Shown one piece after another: positions 1-6,344 of a DNA stretch of 14,161 nucleotides. The stretch covers positions 1-14,161 of the forward strand of contig JBOGFI010000099.1 in NCBI GenBank assembly GCA_050743365.1, in the 5' to 3' direction. Under the pieces are notes generated by a model, which was not told the DNA's origin, searched no databases, and saw nothing but the letters and a program-made list of their open reading frames with translations. Position numbers and translations under genes: made by a program. Numbering within the stretch: position 1 is the first letter of the stretch; each line of letters starts with the position of its first letter. The DNA comes from JBOGFI01 sp050743365. Its GTDB lineage: Bacteria; Actinomycetota; Acidimicrobiia; IMCC26256; JACDBD01.

Positions 1-153
1 GACGCCGACCGCCGCCGCCGCCAGCAGCGGGAGCCCGCCCAGGATCGCCGCCGCCGCGCCCGCGCCGGCCAGGAGGATGGCCGACGGCGCGGTGATCGCC
101 TCCGCCGTGGTGCGCGACTTCAGGTGCTCCGGGAGCCTCTCGACCAGTCCCAT
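1..153 (-). CDS. Small membrane protein, N-terminal 51 aa only (3' end beyond window)
   Basis: ATG at 151-153 opens a minus-strand frame that runs off the left edge. The visible 51 residues begin MGLVERLPEHLKSR and continue into a long Ala/Gly/Leu/Ile-rich hydrophobic stretch (about residues 22-51), which looks like one or two membrane segments after a short basic amphipathic lead. It starts only 7 nt after the stop of the VWA lipoprotein gene, so it is almost certainly the next gene of that operon. No family is recognised from this fragment. A small membrane partner for the lipoprotein is an inference from position alone. There is no strong Shine-Dalgarno sequence, so translation is probably coupled to the gene before it. 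Confidence 0.6.
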   Translation of the reverse strand, partial: MGLVERLPEHLKSRTTAEAITAPSAILLAGAGAAAAILGGLPLLAAAAVGV

Positions 154-160
154 CAGCGCA

Positions 161-1984
161 TCAGAAGTTGCTCACGACCGCGACGAACACCTTCTCGATC
201 GTCGTGGGGTCGGCGGCATCGTAGGCCGCCGCGTTGGTCGACTCGGCGATCCGCTTCAGCGTGCCCAGGTCGGCGTCGCCGCCGTACGCGATCGGGAACA
301 CCCGCACCGGCCGACTCGACTGGCCCTCGTTCTGACCCCTCAGGAACCGGAGCAGCCCGTCGAGGTCGTTGTTGCGGTCGTCCTCGTTGCGGCCGTCGCT
401 CAGCAGCAGCACCGCGTTGATCCGGTCGGGGTCGAACTCGGCCTCGACATCCCGGTACGACGCCTCGGTCACGGTGTACAGCGGCGTCCCCTGGGTGGGT
501 ACCAGGTCGCGGATCCTCGACGTGATCTGCTCGCGCTGCCCGCCGATCGGCCCGATGGGCACGAGGTCGACGTAGTCGGTCGGCTCCCGGGCGCTGATCT
601 CGGTGGAGAAGATTCGCAGCCCTACCTCGTCGTCGGGCTTGAACTCGTCGAGCGCCGAGATCGCGGCGCGTTTGGCGAGGTCGAGCTTGGTCTCGCCCGT
701 CGACTCGTCGGCAGGATCGCCCATCGATCCCGACACGTCGATCACCAGCAGCACCCGGGCGCCCTTACGGGTCTCGCCCCACTTGTCGACCAGGCCGACG
801 AGCACCGGCGGCTCCGGCACCTCGAGCGTCGTCTGGGGCTGGCCGGGGTCGACGCCGTTCCTCGTCACGATGGGCGCGTCGACGGCCACCGACGGATTAC
901 CGGGGCGGAACCCGAACTCGAGCACCCGCTCCTGGTTGTCGGGCTCGCGCACGAACTCGTCGAACGCGGCCGCCGCCCGCCGCTCCCTTCCGCTCACCCA
1001 GCTCGAGTCGAGGACGATGAACGGGTTGTCGGAGAAGAGCGTCCCCTCCTCCGGGTACACCGCGACGAGCGGGATGCGCGGCTTCTTCGGCTTCTCGCCG
1101 GGGTCGAGGACGCCGTCGGGGTTGCCGTTGTTGTAGTCGATGACCGACTTCTCCTCGACGGCCACCGCCGACACGTAGGTGAGCGCGGTGCCGCGCGCGT
1201 CGGCGCGGTACCAGTTGTTGAGGAACGTGAGCGTGATGTCGCCGTAGTGGACGACCGACGACTCCACGCCCCGGGCGAACTCGTCGACGTCGGGGCGGCC
1301 GAGGTCCTCGAGGGTGAGGTCGCTCGTCTTGCCTGCCGCGGCGTAGTACTGGGCGATGGTGGCGTGCAGCGCGCTGGTGGAGAAGTTGGGGTTGGTCTTG
1401 CCCAGCCGGAACGGCCCCCACTCGGGGTGGCCGAACGCGCCCCAGCCGGCCGGGTCGCGGGCCAGGCTCAGGATGTCGGCGTAGCCGATCGGCGTGTCGG
1501 GGTAGCCGAGCGCGTTGGCCATCGGCTGGGGCATGGCGATGACGAGCGGGGTGAGCATGAACGGCTTCCCCTCGGGCGCCACCGGCTCCTCGCCGGCGTC
1601 GGCCTTGCGCTGGTTCACGACCGCGCCCCAGGCGCTTCCCGCCGGCGACCAGACCACCGGCTTGGGCCCGTTGACGGCGGGGTCGGGCCAGTCGTCGGCG
1701 ATGAGCTGGGCCGCCTCACCCGACGCTTTCGTCTGCACCCGCACGAAGACGCATTCGTCGCCGACCTCGGCCCGGTCGGAGCCGTTGAACTGCTGGGCCA
1801 GGTCGGTGAGCAGCGCCACCTTCTCCGACGACACCGCCATGTCGACGGCGATGCAGTCGCCCGGGTCATCGAGGCCGAGGTCGACGGGGTCGCGGCCCCC
1901 GCTGTCGGTCGTGCACGCGCTTGCGCCCAGGCCGAGCGCGAGCACGGCTGCGCCCGTGGCCAGGGCGCGTCCGGGTCGCGTCAT
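161..1984 (-). CDS. Lipoprotein with substrate-binding-like domain fused to a von Willebrand factor A domain
   Basis: This 607-aa protein is exported and probably lipid-anchored: residues 1-24 are a basic, then Ala/Leu/Gly-rich signal ending in LGASAC, with Cys24 as the likely lipidated residue. Residues about 44-370 resemble an extracellular solute-binding fold (VAVYPEEGTLFSDNPFIVLD is typical), and residues about 408-605 form a VWA domain. The MIDAS metal site appears complete: DVSGS (Asp416, Ser418, Ser420), Thr500 in TQGTPLY and Asp530 in LLSDGRN. An intact MIDAS suggests metal-dependent protein binding outside the membrane. The ATG start overlaps the upstream stop as ATGA (1981-1984), with GAGG 7-8 nt upstream. 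No ABC permease or ATPase lies nearby, so ordinary import is not indicated. The ligand is unknown. Confidence 0.88.
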   Translation of the reverse strand: MTRPGRALATGAAVLALGLGASACTTDSGGRDPVDLGLDDPGDCIAVDMAVSSEKVALLTDLAQQFNGSDRAEVGDECVFVRVQTKASGEAAQLIADDWPDPAVNGPKPVVWSPAGSAWGAVVNQRKADAGEEPVAPEGKPFMLTPLVIAMPQPMANALGYPDTPIGYADILSLARDPAGWGAFGHPEWGPFRLGKTNPNFSTSALHATIAQYYAAAGKTSDLTLEDLGRPDVDEFARGVESSVVHYGDITLTFLNNWYRADARGTALTYVSAVAVEEKSVIDYNNGNPDGVLDPGEKPKKPRIPLVAVYPEEGTLFSDNPFIVLDSSWVSGRERRAAAAFDEFVREPDNQERVLEFGFRPGNPSVAVDAPIVTRNGVDPGQPQTTLEVPEPPVLVGLVDKWGETRKGARVLLVIDVSGSMGDPADESTGETKLDLAKRAAISALDEFKPDDEVGLRIFSTEISAREPTDYVDLVPIGPIGGQREQITSRIRDLVPTQGTPLYTVTEASYRDVEAEFDPDRINAVLLLSDGRNEDDRNNDLDGLLRFLRGQNEGQSSRPVRVFPIAYGGDADLGTLKRIAESTNAAAYDAADPTTIEKVFVAVVSNF

Positions 1985-3009
1985 CCGGTCGCCTCGCGCC
2001 AGCGCTGCTGGAGCGCCTGGAGGAGCCCGGCGCTGGGCAGGTTGGCGGTGGCGTCGAGTGCCCGGTCGGGCGCGACGTCCTCGCCCCCCACCCTCCAGCC
2101 GGCGCCCGCCAGCGCGCCGCGCCCCTCGTCGCCGGCCACGACGTCCTGGAGCCGGTCGCCGGCGTTCCCGCCGGTCGTGGTCGCGAGCACGACGTCGGCG
2201 CTGACCACGGGGTCAAGATAGAGGACGCTGACCTCCTCCCGGCGGTCGGGCGCCGCGTCCGCGAGCACCGCTCCCGTCTCGGCCTCGGTGGTGCCGACGG
2301 CGTCGAAGGGGACGAACCCGGCTGCCAGCACTTGCTCGAAGGGCGGCGCCGAGCCCGCCTGCTCGAGGCGGGCGAGCCAGGCGGCGAAGCCGTCGTCGGT
2401 GTCGAGGTCGATGGTCGCGAGATCGGACCGGCCGAAGTACTCGGTCGTCGCCTGGCCGAGCACGAGCAGGCCGGTGCCGCTCACGGTCGGGTCGGCGTGA
2501 CCCGCCCGCACGGCGCCCCAGGACGCCTCGCCGCCCAGCGCGCGCCACGCGGTACCGGCGACGTCGCCGAGGCAGCGCCACCCGATCGCGCCGCCGCAGG
2601 CGTCCTCCAGCACCGCCCTGCGCTCCTCCTTCACCGCGAGCACGAGCGGCGACCGGGCGAGGGGGCCGGTGGGCTCGTCGAGAACCGGCGTGAGGCCGCG
2701 CCGGGCCCGGTCCTCGCGCACCATCGCCACGAGCGGCTCGGGGGCGAGCCACCCGTCGAACTCCAGGTCGCCGGGCGCGGCGTCCGGGTGCGCCATCAGG
2801 CTCGCGGCGGTGAGCGCCGCCGGCTCGGTCTCCACCACGAGGTCGTCGGTCTCGACGAGCGTGAGGCACGCCGCCTCCAGCTCGGCGGCGCAGAGGAGTC
2901 GCGCCGGCTCGCGGCTGCTGCTGCCGCCGCCGTCGTCGATCCGGGCCCGGACCTGGAGCGCGACCACGACCATGGCCGCCGCCGCGGCGAGCGCCCCGAC
3001 TCGTCTCAC
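1981..3009 (-). CDS. Membrane-anchored substrate-binding-like protein
   Basis: This 342-aa protein starts at GTG (3007-3009) and has one N-terminal hydrophobic segment (about residues 5-20) after MRRV. There is no lipobox cysteine, so it is a signal-anchored or cleaved exported protein. The rest is acidic and soluble, with two close cysteine pairs (Cys40/Cys48 and Cys138/Cys146) that could form disulfides outside the cell. Phrases such as SPLVLAVKEERR and SGTGLLVLGQATTEYFG resemble type 2 periplasmic-binding proteins, and its neighbour's N-terminal half looks similar, so the two may be distant paralogues. It lies 43 nt after the AAA ATPase gene and overlaps the VWA lipoprotein gene by 4 nt, which implies coupled translation. 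No clear ribosome binding site precedes the GTG. Assignment rests on fold-like features, not a recognised family. Confidence 0.72.
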   Translation of the reverse strand: MRRVGALAAAAAMVVVALQVRARIDDGGGSSSREPARLLCAAELEAACLTLVETDDLVVETEPAALTAASLMAHPDAAPGDLEFDGWLAPEPLVAMVREDRARRGLTPVLDEPTGPLARSPLVLAVKEERRAVLEDACGGAIGWRCLGDVAGTAWRALGGEASWGAVRAGHADPTVSGTGLLVLGQATTEYFGRSDLATIDLDTDDGFAAWLARLEQAGSAPPFEQVLAAGFVPFDAVGTTEAETGAVLADAAPDRREEVSVLYLDPVVSADVVLATTTGGNAGDRLQDVVAGDEGRGALAGAGWRVGGEDVAPDRALDATANLPSAGLLQALQQRWREATG

Positions 3010-3052
3010 AGCGAAGGAGCGTAAGTGAAGGGCACCGGGCCGGAGGGACCGG

Positions 3053-4462
3053 TCAATCGGGGATGTCGCTCGCGACGAGCGTGACGAGCTGCTCGTCGGT
3101 GGGGTGTTCGAGCTCGACGATGCGGCTCGCCTGGCGCGCGATCGAGGCCTCGAAGAGGTTGCGCACCAGCCGGGCGTTGCCGAAGCTCGGGCCGCGCGGC
3201 TCGTGTGCGAGGCGCGTCCGGAGCGCCTCGTTCGCGCTCGCGTCGGCCTTGTAATGGTGCTCCTCGCCCATCGACTCGAAGATCGCCACCATCTCGTCGT
3301 CGGTGTAGTCGGGGAAGTGGATCGTCTTGGGGAAGCGCGAGCGCAATCCGGGATTGGAGTCGAGGAACCTCGCCATCGGCGCCGGGTACCCGGCGACGAT
3401 CACCGCCAGGTCGGCGCGGTGGTCCTCCATCTGCTTCAGGAGGGTGGCGACGGCCTCGGCGCCGAAGTCCTGATCGCCCCCCGACGCCAGCGCGTAGGCC
3501 TCGTCCACGAACAGGATCCCGCCCAACGCCCGGCGCACGGCCTCGTTGACCCTGCTCGCGGTCTGACCGACGAAGCCCGCGACCAGGCCGGAGCGGTCGG
3601 TCTCGACCAGGTGGCCCCTCGACACCACGTCGAGGGCGCGGTAGATGCCGCCGAGCAGCCGGGCGACGGTGGTCTTGCCGGTGCCCGGGTTCCCGACGAA
3701 CACGAGGTGCGCGGCCTGGTCGACCACCGGCAGCTTGCGCTCGCGCCGCAGGTTCTGCACCCGGATGAGGTTGGTGAGCAGCCGCACCTCGGTCTTCACC
3801 GCGTCCAGCCCGATCAGCTCGTCGAGCTCGTCCAGCAGCTCCTCGAGCGACCTCTCCGGCTCCGCCGCGGGCGCGGTCGTCTCGCCGGGGCCGGGCTCCT
3901 TCGCCATGCCGGGCGGCCGCTCGACGCCGGCCGCGCTCAGTCGCCGCAGCATCATGCTGCGGAAGGTGTCGACGGCCAGGAGCTTCTCGCGCGTCGGCAC
4001 GTCCTCGAGCGCGGAGGCCGCGTGCGCCACCCGCAACGCGGCCCGGTAGTAGGCCCAACCGTGGGCGGTGCCGCTGCGGGTATCGGCGGCGACGATGGTC
4101 TCGAACATCGGCGACGGCGTGATCGGCCAGGCGCGGTGCTGGCGGATCGCGTCGCCGTCGCGCAGCTGCCGGGGCGTGGCCGCCGCCAACGACTCGAACC
4201 ACGGCGACAGCGCGCCCGCGAAGGCCCGCAGCTCGGCGTCGCCGTAGCGGCCGTCGCTGGCGATGAGGGCGGCTGCGATCGCCTGTGCCTCCAGGGCGGC
4301 GTCGCGCTCGAGGATCGCGTCACCGCCGGGGAGGGTGCGGGTCGCGCCCGTCTGCCCGCCCGTCCCCTGATCGGCGGCCCGGCGGCGCAGGTCGGCGAGC
4401 ACGGCGCTGACGTCGGTGACGAAGCCGCGAACGGGCTCGGCGAGGAGGTTCGACTCAGGCAC
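3053..4462 (-). CDS. AAA+ ATPase of the CbbX/SpoVK/EccA type with TerB-like N-terminal region
   Basis: This 469-aa protein has a complete AAA+ module at about residues 215-440: Walker A GNPGTGKTT (257-265), Walker B ILFVDEAY (316-323), an arginine-finger-like GLRSRF (372-377) and sensor-2 GNARLVRN (428-435). The lead SLEELLDELDELIGLDAVK and the FVGQTASRV segment are typical of the CbbX/SpoVK/EccA clade, ring ATPases that remodel protein complexes. The first 180 residues are helical. The stretch around IASDGRYGDAELRAF (68-81) resembles the repeat of TerB-like tellurite-resistance domains, a weaker call. A Pro/Glu-rich linker (about 183-207) joins the halves. Start is GTG at 4460-4462, overlapping the hydrolase gene by 8 nt without a Shine-Dalgarno sequence. 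No ESX or Rubisco genes are nearby, so the substrate is probably the adjoining envelope proteins (inference). Confidence 0.9.
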   Translation of the reverse strand: MPESNLLAEPVRGFVTDVSAVLADLRRRAADQGTGGQTGATRTLPGGDAILERDAALEAQAIAAALIASDGRYGDAELRAFAGALSPWFESLAAATPRQLRDGDAIRQHRAWPITPSPMFETIVAADTRSGTAHGWAYYRAALRVAHAASALEDVPTREKLLAVDTFRSMMLRRLSAAGVERPPGMAKEPGPGETTAPAAEPERSLEELLDELDELIGLDAVKTEVRLLTNLIRVQNLRRERKLPVVDQAAHLVFVGNPGTGKTTVARLLGGIYRALDVVSRGHLVETDRSGLVAGFVGQTASRVNEAVRRALGGILFVDEAYALASGGDQDFGAEAVATLLKQMEDHRADLAVIVAGYPAPMARFLDSNPGLRSRFPKTIHFPDYTDDEMVAIFESMGEEHHYKADASANEALRTRLAHEPRGPSFGNARLVRNLFEASIARQASRIVELEHPTDEQLVTLVASDIPD

Positions 4463-5354
4463 CGCGGGCCGTCCCCGCCACTGCGGCGAGCCAGGGCGTG
4501 ACCAGCTCGAGGAAGCGGCCCGGCAGCTCGAGCTGGGGGGCGTGGCCGCAGTCGTCGACGACCTCGAGGGTGAAGTCGGGGCGACGGGCGGCCGCGGCGC
4601 GGGCCGCCGCTACCGGCACCAGCCGGTCGAGCGCGCCGTGCAGGATCAGCGTGGGGCACTCGACCCGGCGGAGGTCGGCGCCCAGACGCCGCTGCATGTA
4701 GACGAACAGCGACCGCGCCGCCTCCGCGTACGCCGCCGGGGCCTCGGGGAAGGCGCTGCGCTCGGTGGCCCGCGCGATGAGCCGGTCGCGCAATCCCGGG
4801 TCGAGCCGCTCGGGGTGGGCCAGTGTCCACTCGAGGGTCGTGTCGACGAGCCGGGCCGGGCCGAGCCGGCGCGCCCTGAGGTCCACGAACCGCCCGCCGA
4901 CCTGGGGAACCATCAACGGGACGAAGCGGGCCATGACCTGCCACGGGGGCGGGCCCCCGCCAGCCCCTCCGGGGAGGGCGGGGTCGACGAGCACGAGGGC
5001 GCGCACCAGCTCCGGGTGCCGGGCCGCGAGGCCGACGCCGATGGCGCCGCCCATCGAGTTGCCCACGACCACCGCCGGGCCGAGGCCGTCGCCCAGCAGG
5101 GCGCGCACGAGCCGGCCGTTGGCGCCGACCGTCGCCCGCCGCCCTCGCGGCAGGCGGGTGAGGCCGAAGCCGCCGAGGTCCACGGCAGCGACGTCGACGC
5201 CGAGCGCCTCCGCCAGCCCGCCGCCCACGAGCTCCCAGCTCACGGTGCTCGCGCCGAGCCCGTGCACGAGGAGCACGCGGTCGCCGCGCTCGCCGGTCCC
5301 CCACTCCACTGTGTACACCGACAGGCCGTCGGCCTCGATCCAGCGCTCCCGCAC
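4455..5354 (-). CDS. Alpha/beta hydrolase
   Basis: This is a 299-aa alpha/beta-hydrolase-fold protein. The oxyanion-side motif VLLVHGLGAS is at residues 27-36, the nucleophile elbow GNSMGG has Ser100, the acid is Asp243 in LILHGALDRLVP, and the base is His271 in DDCGHAPQLE. It has no signal peptide, so it is probably cytoplasmic. The fold covers esterases, C-C hydrolases and haloperoxidase-like enzymes, and the substrate cannot be read from sequence. A longer frame to 5600 exists, but its extra ~82 residues are Arg/Pro/Ala-rich and lie over the upstream gene. The GTG at 5352-5354 (start MRERWIEADG) has GAGGAG 8 nt upstream and begins 2 nt after the upstream stop. It overlaps the AAA ATPase gene by 8 nt. 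Confidence 0.88.
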   Translation of the reverse strand: MRERWIEADGLSVYTVEWGTGERGDRVLLVHGLGASTVSWELVGGGLAEALGVDVAAVDLGGFGLTRLPRGRRATVGANGRLVRALLGDGLGPAVVVGNSMGGAIGVGLAARHPELVRALVLVDPALPGGAGGGPPPWQVMARFVPLMVPQVGGRFVDLRARRLGPARLVDTTLEWTLAHPERLDPGLRDRLIARATERSAFPEAPAAYAEAARSLFVYMQRRLGADLRRVECPTLILHGALDRLVPVAAARAAAARRPDFTLEVVDDCGHAPQLELPGRFLELVTPWLAAVAGTARGA

Positions 5355-5356
5355 CT

Positions 5357-5932
5357 CTAGGTCTCCTCGGCGCGCTCGAGGCCCAGCGCGAGCAGGAGGT
5401 CCTCGTGCAGCTGCATCCACACGGTGTGGTACGAGTCGCACCGGGGCGACGCGAACCAGTCGGGCTCGTCGTCCTCCACCCGGGCGAGCGCGGCACGGAG
5501 CCGGTCCCGATAGCCGCCGAACCGCTCGACAGCACGCGCCAGGCGTCGGACGATCGGGGCGGCGCGTTCGTCCAGCGCCTTCAGCCGGTCGATCACGCAC
5601 CAGTCGTAGGCCTGGTCGTCATGGTCGTTGGGAACGTTCCCGGGCCGGACCTGCCAGTCGGTGGTCACCTGGAGCAGCTCGCAGTTGAGGGGGAGGAACG
5701 ACTCGTACGCGCGGCGGGCGGCCGCCTCCTCGTCGGAGCCCTCGGCCAGCCGGGCCCGGGCCTCGGCGGTCTCGCGGCCCCGCGACGTGAGCGCCAGGAT
5801 GCTGCCCTTCCGCGCCGCCAGCCCGCCGGCGACGAGCGTCTCGACGGCGCGCTCATCGACCGCGCTCGTCATCCCGCGCAACCGCAGGTCGTGGAGCAGC
5901 GCCCGCGCCTCGGGGTCGGTATCGCCGTTCAC
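5357..5932 (-). CDS. Winged-helix-like protein with C-terminal domain linked to PEP-utilising enzymes
   Basis: From the GTG at 5930-5932 this is a 191-aa soluble protein. Residues about 8-62 look like a small winged helix-turn-helix (AVETLVAGGLAARKGSILAL, then TSRGRETAEA). A helical domain follows with distinctive motifs: TDWQVRPG (91-98), PNDHDDQAYD (101-110), PDWFASPRCDSYHTVW (157-172) and LHEDLL (175-180). From memory, this C-terminal domain occurs in actinobacteria next to, or fused to, PEP-utilising/PPDK-like proteins, which fits the divergently transcribed mobile-domain gene 61 nt away. It could be a regulator of that gene or a structural partner. A start at 6199 would add a Ser/Thr/Arg-rich leader that merely mirrors the opposite gene, so it was not used. 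No Shine-Dalgarno sequence is visible, and the exact start is uncertain (ATG at 5870-5872 is an alternative). Confidence 0.78.
   Translation of the reverse strand: MNGDTDPEARALLHDLRLRGMTSAVDERAVETLVAGGLAARKGSILALTSRGRETAEARARLAEGSDEEAAARRAYESFLPLNCELLQVTTDWQVRPGNVPNDHDDQAYDWCVIDRLKALDERAAPIVRRLARAVERFGGYRDRLRAALARVEDDEPDWFASPRCDSYHTVWMQLHEDLLLALGLERAEET
5363..5368 (-). promoter_or_regulatory. Ribosome binding site fixing the hydrolase start
   Basis: On the minus strand this reads GAGGAG, 8 nt ahead of the GTG at 5352-5354. It supports the short start of the alpha/beta hydrolase over the longer frame reaching to 5600. The site lies inside the last codons of the upstream winged-helix gene. Confidence 0.7.
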
Positions 5933-5957
5933 AGGGCAAGAGGATCGCGCGCGCCGG

Positions 5958-5963
5958 TAGGCT
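5958..5963 (+). promoter_or_regulatory. Possible -10 element for the PEP mobile-domain gene
   Basis: TAGGCT lies 30 nt before the GTG at 5994, inside the 61-nt divergent gap. It resembles the TANNNT -10 consensus of high-GC actinobacteria. No convincing -35 box is seen at the right spacing. The same short gap must also carry the promoter of the minus-strand operon, so the two promoters would overlap. Confidence 0.3.
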
Positions 5964-5980
5964 CCGCCGTCAGCAGGGTG

Positions 5981-5985
5981 GGAGG
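5981..5985 (+). promoter_or_regulatory. Ribosome binding site of the PEP mobile-domain gene
   Basis: GGAGG sits 8 nt before the GTG at 5994-5996. It is the strongest Shine-Dalgarno sequence in the window and fixes the start of the first gene of the plus-strand cluster. Confidence 0.8.
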
Positions 5986-5993
5986 AGCGACCG

Positions 5994-6344
5994 GTGAGGG
6001 ACGAGGTCGGGCGGGGGACGAAGGCGTTCGAAGCCGCCCCGGTGCGCGGCTCGTGGCGGCGCCTCGACTCTCCCGACGACGTGCTCGAGCTCATGGACAC
6101 GAGTGCCTCCGGCGTGGTCGCCTGCGTGGCCGACGCCGGCGCCACCTTCCTCGCCCCGATCTTCGACGAGCTCACCGCGGTGGTGTGCCTCTCGGGCACG
6201 CCGCTCAGTCACATCGGCATCGTCAGCCGCGAGTACCAGGTGCCGTGCGTCATGGCCACCCAACTCGACGGCGGGCGTCCGTGCGACGGCGACGAGATCG
6301 AGGTCGACTGCAGCGGCGCCGAGGGCGTGGTACGGCGCGCGTGA
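5994..6344 (+). CDS. Stand-alone PEP-utilising enzyme mobile (phosphohistidine) domain
   Basis: This 116-aa protein is essentially one PEP-utilising 'mobile' domain. Residues 68-88, GTPLSHIGIVSREYQVPCVMA, match the family signature in which the His (His73 here) is phosphorylated and swings between catalytic sites in PEP synthase, pyruvate phosphate dikinase and enzyme I. DGDEIEVDCSGAEGVV (98-113) is the typical end of the domain. The usual partners, an ATP-grasp domain and a PEP/pyruvate barrel, are absent from this protein and its neighbours. The family is normally one part of a 500-900-aa enzyme, so a free domain must work with a separate partner or have another role. Its stop overlaps the next gene's GTG (GTGA, 6341-6344). 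The GGAGG at 5981-5985 supports this start. Confidence 0.87.
   Translation: MRDEVGRGTKAFEAAPVRGSWRRLDSPDDVLELMDTSASGVVACVADAGATFLAPIFDELTAVVCLSGTPLSHIGIVSREYQVPCVMATQLDGGRPCDGDEIEVDCSGAEGVVRRA

Noticed and set aside
77..2221. 714-aa open frame on the plus strand
   Set aside because: It is antisense to the VWA lipoprotein gene, is Arg/Val/Gly/His-rich with no domain, and arises because high-GC genes lack stops in other frames.
1921..3024. 367-aa plus-strand open frame opposite the binding-like protein
   Set aside because: It is an antisense shadow; the minus-strand frame has a signal anchor and operon spacing.
3104..4501. 465-aa plus-strand open frame opposite the AAA ATPase gene
   Set aside because: Low-complexity Arg/Gly/Val/His composition with no motifs; the minus strand carries intact Walker A and B motifs.
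4949..4980. G/C-run palindrome-like stretch in the hydrolase gene
   Set aside because: It encodes a Gly/Pro-rich loop (about residues 129-137) and is explained by composition within a coding region.
5355..5600. N-terminal extension of the alpha/beta hydrolase
   Set aside because: The added residues are Arg/Pro/Ala-rich and overlie the winged-helix gene; the GTG at 5354 has a good ribosome binding site.
5933..6199. N-terminal extension of the winged-helix protein
   Set aside because: It runs across the divergent gap and opposite the mobile-domain gene, whose own frame is convincing.
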